Positions 1 through 9,352 of a stretch of 64,000 nucleotides of DNA are shown piece by piece; position 1 is the stretch's first letter; every line of letters begins with the position of its first letter. Position numbers and translations under genes: made by a program. Origin of the DNA: Tritrichomonas musculus (taxonomy: Eukaryota; Parabasalia; Tritrichomonadida; Tritrichomonadidae); assembly GCA_039105265.1 (NCBI GenBank), contig JAPFFF010000003.1:6014001-6078000 (forward strand). Direction: 5' to 3'. Under the pieces are notes generated by a model. It made no database searches and was not told the origin of the DNA. It saw nothing but the letters and a program-made list of their open reading frames with translations.

Positions 1-417
1 TTTCTATGGATGTATTCAGATTTTATATACATATACAAACGATCTTTTACATCAAAGAGACAAAATATTTGGGATGCTTGGCTTCAAATGCTTTGTTTCC
101 CTTCTCCTCATGAATGGCTTTTTTATTTTGCTTCAGCAGTTTTACTAGAGGTTTTCCATAACATTTTTTTGATGCCTGATTTATCTATGCCAGTTTTAAT
201 GGACACTTATCCAAAAATACTTTTGTCTTTGGATGTACGTACAATTGGTAATAAAGCTCTTTACTTATACCAAAATTGCAGATTAACCGAAAACGAATAC
301 AAATTAATTGTTAGTGATGTATATGGAGTTGCAGAAAATTTCAGCATAAAAGATGAAGAAGAGGAAGCGCCGGATTTTGAATCATATAATTTTGAGTTTT
401 GCGAGTTTGATAAATAA
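1..417 (+). CDS. TBC-domain (Rab GTPase-activating) protein, C-terminal end, 5' truncated by the window
   Basis: The frame is open from base 1 and ends at TAA 415-417, so this is the last 138 codons of a gene that begins outside the window. The start of the visible protein (FLWMYSDFIYIYKRSF, then WDAWLQMLCFPSP and FASAVLLEVFHNI) follows the C-terminal helices of the TBC domain, where a W...F.R.F segment is followed by the 'W..W' helix and an aliphatic helix. TBC proteins stimulate GTP hydrolysis by Rab GTPases in membrane traffic. The arginine- and glutamine-finger motifs lie upstream of the window and cannot be checked. The tail is acidic (DEEEEAPDFES). A TAAA motif overlaps the stop codon, as is common in trichomonad 3' ends. 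The family call is by pattern only. Confidence 0.6.
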   Translation, partial: FLWMYSDFIYIYKRSFTSKRQNIWDAWLQMLCFPSPHEWLFYFASAVLLEVFHNIFLMPDLSMPVLMDTYPKILLSLDVRTIGNKALYLYQNCRLTENEYKLIVSDVYGVAENFSIKDEEEEAPDFESYNFEFCEFDK

Positions 418-878
418 AGTGTTATTTACTTGATCAACTTTTTTTTTTTTTTTTTTTTGAATATATTATTTGCTGCCTATTTCGCATCTTTAAATTGAAT
501 CGATTTAATTGTGATATTAAATCTCCTTTATAAGATATTAAAGAAATTTTATTTTCCAAAGATTTTATATTCAAAAAATATATATTCAAAAAGCTCTGAA
601 TTCAATTGAAAACCTTAAATTTGACTTTGTGATTTATATTCGTATATTTTTTAGGAAAATTGATGATTGGTAGTAAATATTTATCTGACTTTTTCCTTAG
701 AAAAGATCGACTTTTTCTGAGCAAAAATGCAAAATATATTCCCTATCTGAAATTTTTGTCTGATTTTTTCAATATTTTTTCATATCACTTAACAATCTTT
801 TGACAAAAATCAAGAAGCTTCTTAAAAGTATGCAAAAAGTTCCAATTTCAAATCAGAAAAAATTGTGAAAATTTTACT
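418..878. other. AT-rich intergenic DNA, no gene seen
   Basis: No coding frame is supported. It holds homopolymer T runs and several AAAAAGT/ACTTTTT words that recur through the window's non-coding DNA. Confidence 0.6.
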
Positions 879-884
879 TCATTA
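879..884 (+). promoter_or_regulatory. Initiator-like element (TCATTA) upstream of eS19
   Basis: TCATTA matches the trichomonad initiator (TCA, pyrimidine, A/T) and lies about 20 bases before the ATG at 904, the normal spacing for the short 5' leaders of these organisms. The match is short and could occur by chance in AT-rich DNA; its position supports the chosen start. Confidence 0.4.
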
Positions 885-903
885 ATTTTTTAGACCATAT
901 CTA

Positions 904-1389
904 ATGGATACTCAACTAGGAACAATCGAACAAGAAAACTCAAGTATAAATCACAAAATTCGTTCAGTCACAGTGAGGGATGTTTCTCCAAAAACTTTTC
1001 TTCCTTCCCTAGCCCAATATCTTCAGGAATCAGGGAAAGTTAATTATGAGAAGCTTTTACCAAAAATAAGCAAGAGTGCTTGCAACATAAACAAAGATTA
1101 CTTATTGGCACTCCAAAAATGGTATTATGATGTGGCTGCTTCTACGCTACTCCAGATCTATCTTCATCCATGCTTCCAAATATCTTATCAAAAGGCTCGT
1201 GGAGGGAGTCAAGCCTCAAAACTTTCAAATGCACAGAGTATTGCCAGAGCAACATGCCTCAAAGAGCTCATGGAAGTTGGGTGGATCGTCAAAGATAGAA
1301 CAGGAATCATACTTGTTTCTGAAGAAGGCATCGAAAAGATGGATTCTATTTCGAGTCAGATTTTACAAGGAAATACTAAAGAAATATAA
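904..1389 (+). CDS. RPS19: 40S ribosomal protein eS19
   Basis: A 161-residue protein. After about 20 non-conserved N-terminal residues it follows eS19 closely: SVTVRDVSPKTFLPSLAQYL (family VTVRDV....F...LA..L), the WYYDVAAST helix (family WFYTRAAST), GG at the centre, SIARATCLKELMEVGWI (family S.ARR.LQ.LE..) and the terminal VSEEGIEKMDSISSQI (family LT..G..DLDRIA.Q). eS19 is a component of the small ribosomal subunit head and is needed for late 18S rRNA maturation. The gene is short, uninterrupted and slightly less AT-biased than its surroundings. The N-terminal extension is longer than in most eukaryotes, but no later in-frame ATG lies close to the conserved part, so the ATG at 904 is kept. 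Confidence 0.85.
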   Translation: MDTQLGTIEQENSSINHKIRSVTVRDVSPKTFLPSLAQYLQESGKVNYEKLLPKISKSACNINKDYLLALQKWYYDVAASTLLQIYLHPCFQISYQKARGGSQASKLSNAQSIARATCLKELMEVGWIVKDRTGIILVSEEGIEKMDSISSQILQGNTKEI

Positions 1390-1614
1390 TACTCATATTG
1401 CTATTTTTTTGTTTTAATCATTTAAAAAAATTTTGGCTCGTTATTTCGATTAGATTTTGAGTACTACAAAAAAACATACACAGAAAAAGTTACAAATATT
1501 GGTAATTTAAAGTAAATAATAAACTTATATGGAAACTGTATTTTTAGATAAATATTCTAATTATAAAATTCTATCGTCTAACCAAAAAAATATAAAAGAT
1601 ATCGAGTCAATGAT

Positions 1615-2421
1615 TCATGCAAAGTAGCTCTTTGGTTGGAAGTCGGAGTGGTTGATATTCCCTAGTCCACCATCAAAAGGGATGCCCATCCGCTGCTTAT
1701 AAGATCCAACGACTGGGTCAGCTTTATTTGAAAACATTAATTCGAAATCGATATCATCGTTATTTGTAAAAAGCATTTCGTCTTCATTTTGCATGCTACC
1801 ATTTAAATTTCTATCTATATCTATACCGTTATCTAATTCTAAATTTTCTATATTATTAAAAAGGTCTGTATTTGTTGTGGGGCTGTGTTCAACTTGCGAA
1901 GGATTTTGTTCTATTGAAACTCTTTTCTGTAACTCTTGTGAAGAATATTTCTGCCTATGGCGCGAAATCAATGGCGTAAATAAAGGAGGTAGAGTATTAG
2001 ATAAATTGACATCATGTTCGTGGTTGCTGTTAAAATTTTGTGATTGTGGTGGCTGCTCACGAATTGGCTTTTGCGCAAGCTTTATAGGGGGAAATGTTTT
2101 GTGATTGTTTTGTCTGGAAACTTGCGAGTTATCAGAAGGCTGTATCTTGCCAAAATAAGAATAACCTCTGCTTGAAAAAAAGCGAAAAGTTGAACTGCAT
2201 GATGTACATGTCATATCTGCACATGATGAACTCAGCAAACGAGCTCTTACTTTGCCGAATTGCTGTATTTCAATAGATTGAGGTTGAATAGAAAAAAGAT
2301 TTTTGCAAAATCGGAGACGTTCTCTCTCAGTAGGTGGAATATTTGGATATACACCTTGAGGGATAAGCTGGCCTCGAATCCGAACATTTCCGCAAGAGCA
2401 AGAACAGTTTGAGATTTTCAT
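1615..2421 (-). CDS. Hypothetical protein with an N-terminal Cys-rich (zinc-binding type) segment
   Basis: A 268-residue protein of unknown function. Residues 6-11 read CSCSCG and residues around 67-75 read CADMTCTSC, giving two cysteine clusters that could bind one or two metal ions. The middle, about 95-210, is Ser/Asn/Gln-rich and probably disordered. The C-terminus has an ordered-looking motif, FELMFSNKADPVVGSYK followed by QRMGIPFDGG, that could be a conserved peptide motif. The start is the ATG at 2419-2421 and the stop is TGA. It is convergent with eS19, with about 225 bases between the two stop codons. I do not recognise the family; the first cluster loosely recalls CxCG folds such as GFA/CENP-V, but the rest does not follow them. 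Confidence 0.6.
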   Translation of the reverse strand: MKISNCSCSCGNVRIRGQLIPQGVYPNIPPTERERLRFCKNLFSIQPQSIEIQQFGKVRARLLSSSCADMTCTSCSSTFRFFSSRGYSYFGKIQPSDNSQVSRQNNHKTFPPIKLAQKPIREQPPQSQNFNSNHEHDVNLSNTLPPLFTPLISRHRQKYSSQELQKRVSIEQNPSQVEHSPTTNTDLFNNIENLELDNGIDIDRNLNGSMQNEDEMLFTNNDDIDFELMFSNKADPVVGSYKQRMGIPFDGGLGNINHSDFQPKSYFA

Positions 2422-2913
2422 TCGTAAAAATTATTTCAAATCTGACAAGATTCAGAGCGAAATTCAAAATTTCAAATTATAAAAACGATTAAAGATTTAT
2501 TTTTTTTCTAAACATATAGTTAGACCTTTTAAACGATCAATTATTCATTAAATTTTTTTTCAATGAAAAAAAAATTATTTCTGATAAAAATTCTTTTATC
2601 AAATATTTATAATAATAATTGATTATTATATAAGAAAAATAAATTATATTTAAATTATATTAGAGCTATTTGCAACTCAAATCTATTATTATTATTTATT
2701 TTTGCTATTTACAAATATATATTATTTGCAAAAATAAAGAAAATTGTATTTGATAAACTGTATCTTTGAAATGTTCAGTTTTTAAACTTTTTGAAATATT
2801 TTTTTTTTGTCAAATTATAAATGATTTCAGCAAGAGAATTGGCAAAAGCATTCATGAATATTAAATCTATCCCATGACGTGCATATTGGCGTATTTTTTT
2901 TTGATGAATAAAG
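2422..2913. other. AT-rich DNA, probably 5' remnant of a pogo-like element
   Basis: No intact gene. A short stretch near 2823-2870 can be read as a broken transposase-like peptide (SARELAKAFMNIKSIP then a stop), in the same orientation as the pogo-like remnant that continues after the MITE at 2923-3379. Confidence 0.3.
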
Positions 2914-2922
2914 AAGAATCTT

Positions 2923-3379
2923 GGGTTATCGTATTTTTCTGCCCCACTTTTTCAAAGGATAATAAAATAAAATAATTTTATCTTAATAAAAAAAGATAAA
3001 ATAATATTCATTTTAAATGAATTAAAATCTACATTTTATTATTAATATGTAGCTATTAAATAATTGATTAATTTGCATTATTGGTTATTAAAAAAAATGC
3101 ATATGATTAAAATCAAAAACCAAATTATTACGAATTTCATATGGTTAAAATATTTATCGTCATAGGTCATTATCCAGGTTAAGCTCATTCAATTTTTTCA
3201 CGATGGAAGGTGACTCGAAAAAAAAGGTAGAAATTTTAGCCAAATATGAAATTGATATATTTTTCATATTATCATGAGTAGAATAATAATGCATAAGTAA
3301 ATATTGAAAATAGTGCCTTTTTCATAGATCCAAAATAAGGCATCTATTGAAAAAGTGGGGCAGAAAAAAACGATATTCC
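2923..3379. mobile_element. 457-bp Mutator-type MITE with 9-bp target-site duplication
   Basis: The ends form an inverted repeat of about 33 bases: left starts GGGTTATCGTATTTTTCTG and right, on the reverse strand, GGAATATCGTTTTTTTCTG; both continue CCCCACTTTTTCAA. The element is flanked by the direct repeat AAGAATCTT at 2914-2922 and 3380-3388, a 9-bp duplication as expected for Mutator-like elements. There is no coding capacity inside. It shares its terminal plan (GG, four bases or so, ATCGT, T run, CCACTTTTT) with the element at 8193-8599, so both belong to one non-autonomous family. It sits inside or next to a decayed pogo-like element. Confidence 0.75.
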
Positions 3380-3388
3380 AAGAATCTT

Positions 3389-3956
3389 TTTTGAAATCTA
3401 AAGATTATTATTTAAAAAAGAGAAGAAATGATAGAGCATTAAAATTTTTATATCATATTCATTGTCCAGAATTATCCAATAAATACTCAGAAACTTTACC
3501 ACCATCTAAATCTTGGTTTCATCCCAAACAATAGAGCTACAAAGAAGAACATCATGTAATGTTGCGTCTATTTATTTTGAAATACATAGTTTTCTTTTCA
3601 ATCGAAATAAAGCATTAATTTTAAATATGGACGAAACCATGCTCACAGCACGTAAAAGATTAAAGGTTTTAGCTAAAAAAGGTCAATTGCCACTAGTTCC
3701 TGAACAAATTAAATTACTTCATATGACTGGATGTATTACAGTATCCGCATCTGGATATGTATTCAAGCCTTTGATTATTTTACCTAACAAAAAGACACTC
3801 AGAACTTTAGATAATTTTCTTAATGATGCTCATTTTGCAAGCTCATCAGCAGGATGGATTATTCATGATATATTTACTTATTATTGTTTATTATTAATAT
3901 GTGAATTAAGTTGTTATAGGTTAACATTACCCAAAGACATTCGAAATGAACGGTTA
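3389..3956 (+). pseudogene. Pogo-like (DDE_1) transposase remnant, N-terminal half of the catalytic domain
   Basis: From about 3600 the frame reads LILNMDETML, then LLHMTGCITVSASGYVFKPLIILPNKKT and SSAGWIIHDIF, the layout of the DDE_1 domain of pogo/CENP-B-like transposases: first catalytic Asp in NMDET, a TGCITVSASG strand pair, then the 'GW......F' helix. Upstream sequence 3430-3530 reads as the same protein in another frame with stops, so the gene is frameshifted. The catalytic part stops near 3956 and is joined directly to a Tc1-like fragment, so the second Asp and third acidic residue are missing. It is dead as a transposase. Confidence 0.6.
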
Positions 3957-4236
3957 ATTCATTATACATATCCTAGAAGACGTCCTTTCATGACTCAGCA
4001 GCATATACAAGCGAGATTAAATTTTTGTGATGATCAGCTTCAAAACGAGATAAACTGGGAAAATGGCGTTGTATTCAGGGACGAGAGCCGATTTTGTTTG
4101 AGAGATGACAGCAGACGTATTTGGATAAAGAGAGGAGTATAAACTAATTCAACATTTGTCAATGAAAAAAAATATGACACTGGCATTATGGTGTGGGGTG
4201 CGATAGGCGTTGGCTTGAGATCACCATTTTCTATAG
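3957..4236 (+). pseudogene. Tc1/mariner-type (DDE_3) transposase fragment
   Basis: Continuing in frame from the pogo-like remnant, the peptide changes to PRRRPFMTQQHIQARLNFC, then VVFRDESRFCLRDDSRRIWIKRG, which follows the Tc1 family (RRPLLT..HR..RL.F, W..V..SDES.F.L...R.YVWRR.GE). A TAA at 4140-4142 breaks it, after which the same frame carries on as TNSTFVNEKKYDTGIMVWGAIG, the conserved S.MVWG.I strand. The fragment ends near 4236, where a pogo-like remnant begins on the other strand. Only one catalytic Asp (DES) region is present. Confidence 0.65.
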
Positions 4237-4985
4237 AATCTGCTTAATCTTGTTGACCAAACTCATCCAAATTGAATATAAATGGAATTGGGAGACAGTT
4301 TATTATGTTTTTCAATTCTTCTAAATTAATTTCTAACTCTTCTAAGCTCGCCATTAATCTTGATAATTCCATTGGAAATCCTAAAAAAGTTTTCATTTTA
4401 TCTCTTAATTTTTTATGGATTTTTACGCAATGTATTCCTTTTTTTTTTTTTTTTTTTTTTGTGTGTTAAATGAACAAAGTCAAATATATCGTTAAAAGTT
4501 GGGTATATTGGATAGGTTTGATGACTATGCAAACGCATTATTTCTTCATAGATTTTCTGCATATCTTCTTCATTTAATTTCTCTGGGCGTCCTAGAGTTT
4601 TTGGAGTTCTTGAATATTTAATGTATTGATTTTTGACTGTTTGCTTCGTTTTATCAGGAAAGAGCTTAGCAATCCTTTCGTATGAAACTCTAACTTGCTC
4701 ATTCCTTAAATATGTGCATAAGACACCAACTTGGTCACGAAATGATGTAGCTTCGACGAATAAAGGATGGGATTTGGCTATATGAAAAGCTTCTTCTTCT
4801 TCTTCGGTCTGATGAGATTTTACCGACGAATCTCAACTTCTCAGGACCTTTCAATGCACTTCCGATACAGGCTTCAACTATTGCTGCAGCATCATCAAGA
4901 GCGGGTTGGAAGAGGTATTTCTTGAAGATCGCATATGCAGATAAATTCTTAGGTGTTGTTGATATGTATAAACTTTAAAAAGTTA
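4237..4985 (-). pseudogene. Pogo-like transposase remnant: DNA-binding domain and start of DDE domain
   Basis: The reverse strand reads, with at least one frameshift near 4815, an N-terminal helix-turn-helix module (VRVSYERIAKLFPDKTKQTV, then RTPKTLGRPEKLNEEDM with the HTH recognition layout of CENP-B/psq domains), a linker disturbed by a T/A homopolymer at 4440-4460, then GFPMELSRLMASLEELE and IPFIFNLDEFGQQD, the first-Asp motif of pogo-like elements. A stop follows immediately and the frame is then cut by the Tc1-like fragment. This copy faces the pogo-like remnant at 3389-3956, so at least three insertion or recombination events shaped this 1.6 kb. Confidence 0.6.
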
Positions 4986-5509
4986 AAAATAATGTAAATA
5001 TTACTATCTTAAGATATCTTAAGTTGTGATTAAAAGATTATTGAAGTATCCTTTGAATCCATCATTCTTCAATAAACCTTTTATTATTGTTTTGTAGATG
5101 AACGATGCTTTTAAAAGGTTATTTTCACAATCATTTGTAAATCAAAATAGCATAAAATATATAAAATATAACTATATCTGTATTCATAAACAAGTTATTT
5201 GAGAATACTTCGGTTTTATTAACAAACAAAACAATTTTTTATTAATCAATATATCTTTTGCAATAAGCAAAAAGTTTCTTTTTCATTTATATATTGAATA
5301 ACATAAATTAAAATAATAATAGTAAAAAAATGTTTTTACACGAATATTTGTTATTCAAAATAAGAAAAAAAAAATTTATCCAAGATAATGCACTTTTTCT
5401 TGATTTTCAGGTCAAATAAAAGTTAAATATTTGTCAAAAACGATCAGAATTATGATCGTTTTATTCTGAAAAAGTTTTATAACGTACAAAAAACAGAAGA
5501 AATTTTAAA
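4986..5509. other. AT-rich DNA, no gene seen
   Basis: No supported coding frame. It separates the pogo-like remnant from the integrase pseudogene and contains a CTGAAAAAGTTTTATAACG stretch just upstream of the latter. Confidence 0.5.
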
Positions 5510-6380
5510 ATGCAAAATGATGAATCCCTTGCCAAGATGGATGATTTATATCATTAAATCGAAAAAGACAAATTATCATATGCGAATGCTTCAAAACAAA
5601 TGAATTGCTCAATTTACCGATTTAAAAAAATGTTGATGGATTTAGGATATCATTTAATCGAAAAAAAAGCAGGAAGATTGTAAGTTATACCAACAGATGA
5701 ACAAATTCAAAAAGTGATGGAATATAACGAAATTTTCAGAGTTGGATACAAAAGATGTTATTCAGCATTATTAAAAAGAAGCCTTAATATATCACAAAAC
5801 TTAATGCACAAAATATATGAAGAACAAAGTATGTTTTTAAAAGATGGACCCATAAAAAAGAAGAAACATCCTCATAGATTTTTTGCTCTATATAAAGACC
5901 AGCAGTGGAACACCGATTTACATGAAGTGTCGATCACTGCTGGTCGAGAAACATTCACAATTTATCTGATTGCATTCATAGATGATGCAACCAGATACGT
6001 CGTGCATGCAGAACTAATTCCAAGAAAACAAGCCATAAATGCGGCTAATGCGCTAAAGAGGGCACTTCAGAAAATATACAGACATCACACACTCCATTCT
6101 GATAATAGAATTGAATTTTGGGGTGAAGATTTCCAGAAAATTCTGGAAGAAAATTCAATAAATTTTACCACCACCACTCCACACACACCACAAGAAAATA
6201 GCAAAATTTTGATATGTCTTTATTATCATTAGATAATCTTGATCAGTTTGTTCAAGAGTATAATTATTACTGGAATCATGCTGCATTGTATGAACGCTTC
6301 AGACGTAAAACTACCCCGGTAAAGGCAAGAAGTTACTTGGAGAGCTGGTTTGGCAAGTCTGATCTCATATTTATATACTC
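5510..6380 (+). pseudogene. rve-type (retroviral/IS481-like) DDE integrase, broken
   Basis: From the ATG at 5510 one frame holds a helix-turn-helix-like region (KLSYANASKQMNCSIYRFKK) and then an integrase core: QQWNTDLHEVSI (first Asp), IAFIDDATRYVVH, TLHSDNRIEFWG (second Asp; the usual SDNG is SDNR here) and TPHTPQEN before the expected glutamate. Two in-frame TAA codons (5555-5557 and 5681-5683) and a frameshift near 6210 break it; the last part continues in another frame as LDNLDQFVQEYNYYWNHAAL and RFRRKTTPVKAR, the usual C-terminal 'YN..R.H..L....P' segment. The D-D-(35)E spacing and HTPQ motif resemble IS481/IS3-like and related eukaryotic integrases more than Maverick integrases. No flanking inverted repeats were identified. 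Confidence 0.65.
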
Positions 6381-7231
6381 TCAGTATAAAAATATTAACA
6401 AAAATAAGATTTTATATGATATTTTGTCTTTTTTATTTATATTTTATTTTATAAATTGCTTTTAATACTTTTTTTTAAATTGCAATATGTAATTGGCGAC
6501 CTTGGTAGACTAGAATGGCGGTATTTATGGTGATCTGAAGTTGACTGATGAGATGATATAAAATTGGCGGCTGTGATGATATGAAATTGGGGGCTTTTGC
6601 GCTTTTTTTTGCGCTTTATTCCTAAAACATTTGAAAATTTGAAAGAATTTTTTTTTGAATGTGACTTTTGGAATGAATTCAATTTTGATAAGTAAAAATA
6701 AAACAGCTTTTTCAATGCATTTCTTTCAAAAATAGTCTGTGCTAACGACTTTTTGAGATAAAACTTTCAAAAAGTTTGTTTATTTTCGATTTCCAGGCAT
6801 GACAACCTTAGTTTTAATTCAACATTTTTTAAATTAGTACATAAAATTTTGAATAAAAAGTTCTAATATACTGACATTTGAAAGATATTTTGATAAATAA
6901 ACAGTTCTTATATTTTAATTCCAATTAATTGTATTTAAATAATATGTAATAATCCGATTTAACTTGAAATGGAATTTTACGGGTAAAAAAATTAATACAG
7001 ATTTCGTTCAGTAAAAAAGAACAATAAAAAAATATTATAAAAGTTTCATTAAAACACATGTTTGTGATATGAAATTGCAAGATTCATTTTTTAATAAGCT
7101 TTTAACTATTTTTTATTCAAAATAAATTTGAAAAAAGTATCTATTAAAAATGAAAAAAAGCGTGCACTAATCTTGAAGTATATATTTAATACTAAATTTA
7201 ATATTTTTCTAATCTAAATCGTTTTCTTGAT
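6381..7231. other. No gene seen; AT-rich with a less AT-rich patch at 6480-6620
   Basis: The patch around 6490-6610 repeats AAATTGG(C/G)GG-like words (ATAAAATTGGCGGC, ATGAAATTGGGGGC), a degenerate short repeat of unknown meaning. The rest is AT-rich with AAAAAGT motifs. Confidence 0.4.
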
Positions 7232-7530
7232 TCATCTCCTTTGAGAATATTTGCTTGATTTATGTTGATGTATATATTCTATTTGATAACATCGGATCTT
7301 TCGGCATTCTTCAATTTTACAAATCTGATTTGTTAACATTGAATATCTCGAGTTGTTCCTATAATTATTCATGTATCGTTTCATGACACCAAAGATCTCA
7401 ATATCCAGAGACCGCATCTGGTCAGATCCATGTGCAGGAAGAAAATGAATTATTATATTTTCGTCTTGAAGATTGATTATGGTAAATGGCGATATTGAAT
7501 GCATCTACCTACTCTTGAGCTACTTGAAAC
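7232..7530 (-). pseudogene. Pogo-like transposase fragment, C-terminal part of the DDE domain
   Basis: The reverse strand reads NIIIHFLPAHGSDQMRSLDI followed by EIFGVMKRYM, which matches the DDE_1 consensus LPPH.SH.LQPLDVGVFG.LK at the third acidic position (RSLDI for QPLDV). The ATG at 7504 is directly preceded by an in-frame stop, and no matching N-terminal half lies next to it, so this is a fragment. It abuts the left TIR of the tyrosine-recombinase element and may be what that element inserted into. Confidence 0.55.
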
Positions 7531-7602
7531 TCGCTAATCATATTCATTGGTGGTAATTTATTGCAATAATTGTAGTTTGGGTTTCGAATTATGATGAAAA
7601 AA

Positions 7603-7688
7603 AAATCTCTCAAATGGTCCACTTTTTGAACTTATCTTCCTCTCAAACATATATCCAAAAATTTTTTTTGGTCTTATCCTCTCAAAGT
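7603..7688 (+). repeat. Left TIR of the tyrosine-recombinase element
   Basis: Inverted copy of 9353-9438 with scattered mismatches and small indels. It contains two CCTCTCAAA words and a TTTTTTTGGTC block shared with the other end. Confidence 0.65.
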
Positions 7689-7715
7689 ATAAATAAATTA
7701 AAATTTTTATTAAAT

Positions 7716-9290
7716 TTAAAGTACATCGCTTATTTGAAGACTTGCTGAGTATTGATCTTGATCCACGTATAAAAGATTCGTTTCAATAATTGCATCACTT
7801 AACCATCTACCGTGCGTTTCAATAATTGCAGGGTTAATGTGATTCTGAGATGCAAGAGTTGTGCCACCACATCCAAATGAATGCCAAGAATATTTTATAG
7901 GATCTAATTCTAATTTTATTAAAACATCCTTAGTTTTTCTTCGAAGAGAGTCTTCATCGATATTTACGATTGAATCTTCATCATTCAAATTTTGAATAAA
8001 ACCTATATAATTTATTGGATGGTATATTTTAAGTTGGAAGTTATATAAGTATGTCATAATTTCATTTCCATTCTTGTCGGTTTTGGAATATCTTATATTT
8101 AATATTAATTTATTACTTTGAACATCGAACTTTATATCTTTTTTATGTAAACATAAAAGCTCAGAAATTCTTCAAAAACCGTAGAAAGATATGGACAATC
8201 GTTTTTTTCTACGCCACTTTTTGAATGGTTTTTCTATCCATGAATAGCTATTCATGGAAAGTAAAAAACCGCCATTTTAAGGTGAAATTTAACTTACTCT
8301 GTTAAGAAAATTAACCAAAAAATCGTAAATTTAAATTTTCTCTTAAAATTATAACTATTTGCTTTTTTTGATATAATTTTTTTTTATTTTTACATAATTT
8401 TTCAGGAATATACGCACTAGTGATCACCACAGGGCTGCGCGAAGCCGAATCAGGCTCCTTGAATTGCTGGATGAATCGGGAAGCCATTTGAACTAAATAT
8501 TTATGTATTATTTAGCAAAAATTGAATAAAAAATGTATAAAAAAGTATTCAAAAAGTTTAAAAGTTTTCAAAAAGTGGCGTAAAAAAATACGATTCACCG
8601 AAAGATATCATCATGTAAAACATCATTCTAATGTTATCAATATCTGTCATATCATAAGACAGTAAATATTTTAGAAAAAAATCTGTTTGAAAAGGTAATT
8701 TAGCAAATGGTGATGAATCTTCTTTGAATGATCTCAGTAAACCGCTTTTGAACTTTTTGAATTCATTTGATAGAATTAAATTTGGTAAATCGTTACTTTT
8801 AAAATAGTGAGAAATTCCAGTAATATATGATTTTAACGTATTTATAGTTATTCCGTGTTTTGCTTGATAAGTAATAAACACTTTTATTTTTTCTATAGAT
8901 ATTGGATAAGGTAATTGTTTAAATTGTTCCTTAATTGATTCATGCACTCTTAAATTTACATTATATGTATTTTTCGAACTTTTTGCAAATAGAATTTTCA
9001 GAGTATTGCTCTGATTGTTGAAGATACATATTAAAATCAGGTGTTTCATTATCATTATTTCGAAATTGCTGTTGTTGCTGTTGTTGTGGATGTTGTGGTT
9101 GAATAAATTGTGGCATTTGCTGTTGATTATTGTATTGTTGTTGAACCATATATTGATTAAAATTTATTTGATTTTGAAACTGAAAGTTAAACATAGTGTT
9201 CTGTTGGTTAAACGGCTGTGCTAAATCTTGTCCTCTGTTTTCATTGTATGGATTTGAATTAATATGTCCAAAAGTTGCTTGACCAAACAT
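7716..9290 (-). pseudogene. Eukaryotic tyrosine recombinase gene, broken by a frameshift, a stop and a MITE
   Basis: Read on the minus strand, the gene begins with a Gln/Asn-rich segment (MFGQATFGHINS... to about 9000), shifts frame near 9000, and continues with a core-binding domain (SSKNTYNVNLRVHESIK, ITINTLKSYITGISHYFK). At 8600 the MITE interrupts it just before Box I. Beyond the MITE the sequence encodes RISELLCL, the Box I arginine motif, preceded by an in-frame TGA, then a SKTDKNGN turn (the beta-hairpin lysine), SWHSFGCGGTTLA (the Box II H-x-x-R with Arg replaced by Gly), THGRWLSDA (H/W motif) and LLYV with the nucleophile-position Tyr. The intact ancestor would have been about 385 residues. 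One point change in the GGA codon would account for the lost Box II arginine. It is certainly inactive now. Confidence 0.7.
8193..8599. mobile_element. 407-bp Mutator-type MITE inserted in the tyrosine-recombinase gene
   Basis: The ends are GGACAATCGTTTTTTTCTACG (left, read to 20 bases) and its inverted counterpart beginning GGTGAATCGTATTTTTTTACG-like on the right, both continuing GCCACTTTTTGAA. The direct repeat GAAAGATAT flanks it exactly at 8184-8192 and 8600-8608, a 9-bp duplication. The centre, 8410-8485, is a GC-rich core unlike the rest (CACCACAGGGCTGCGCGAAG...). The insertion separates the core-binding domain of the recombinase from its Box I. It is the same family as 2923-3379 and has a second, left-truncated copy at 9477-9744. 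Confidence 0.8.
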
Positions 9291-9352
9291 AAGATAAAAA
9301 TAAAAATGTTCGCTATTTTGTATGAAAAAGATAAAGTTCAGATTCAATTTTT

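Noticed and set aside
5510-5713. Reassigned TAA codons (as Gln) in the integrase gene
   Set aside because: TAA is used as a normal stop by neighbouring genes, and the integrase also has a frameshift and an altered SDNG motif, so decay is the simpler reading.
5510-6380. Maverick/Polinton integrase
   Set aside because: Motifs fit IS481/IS3-like integrases better, and no other Maverick genes (polymerase B, protease, ATPase, capsid) are present.
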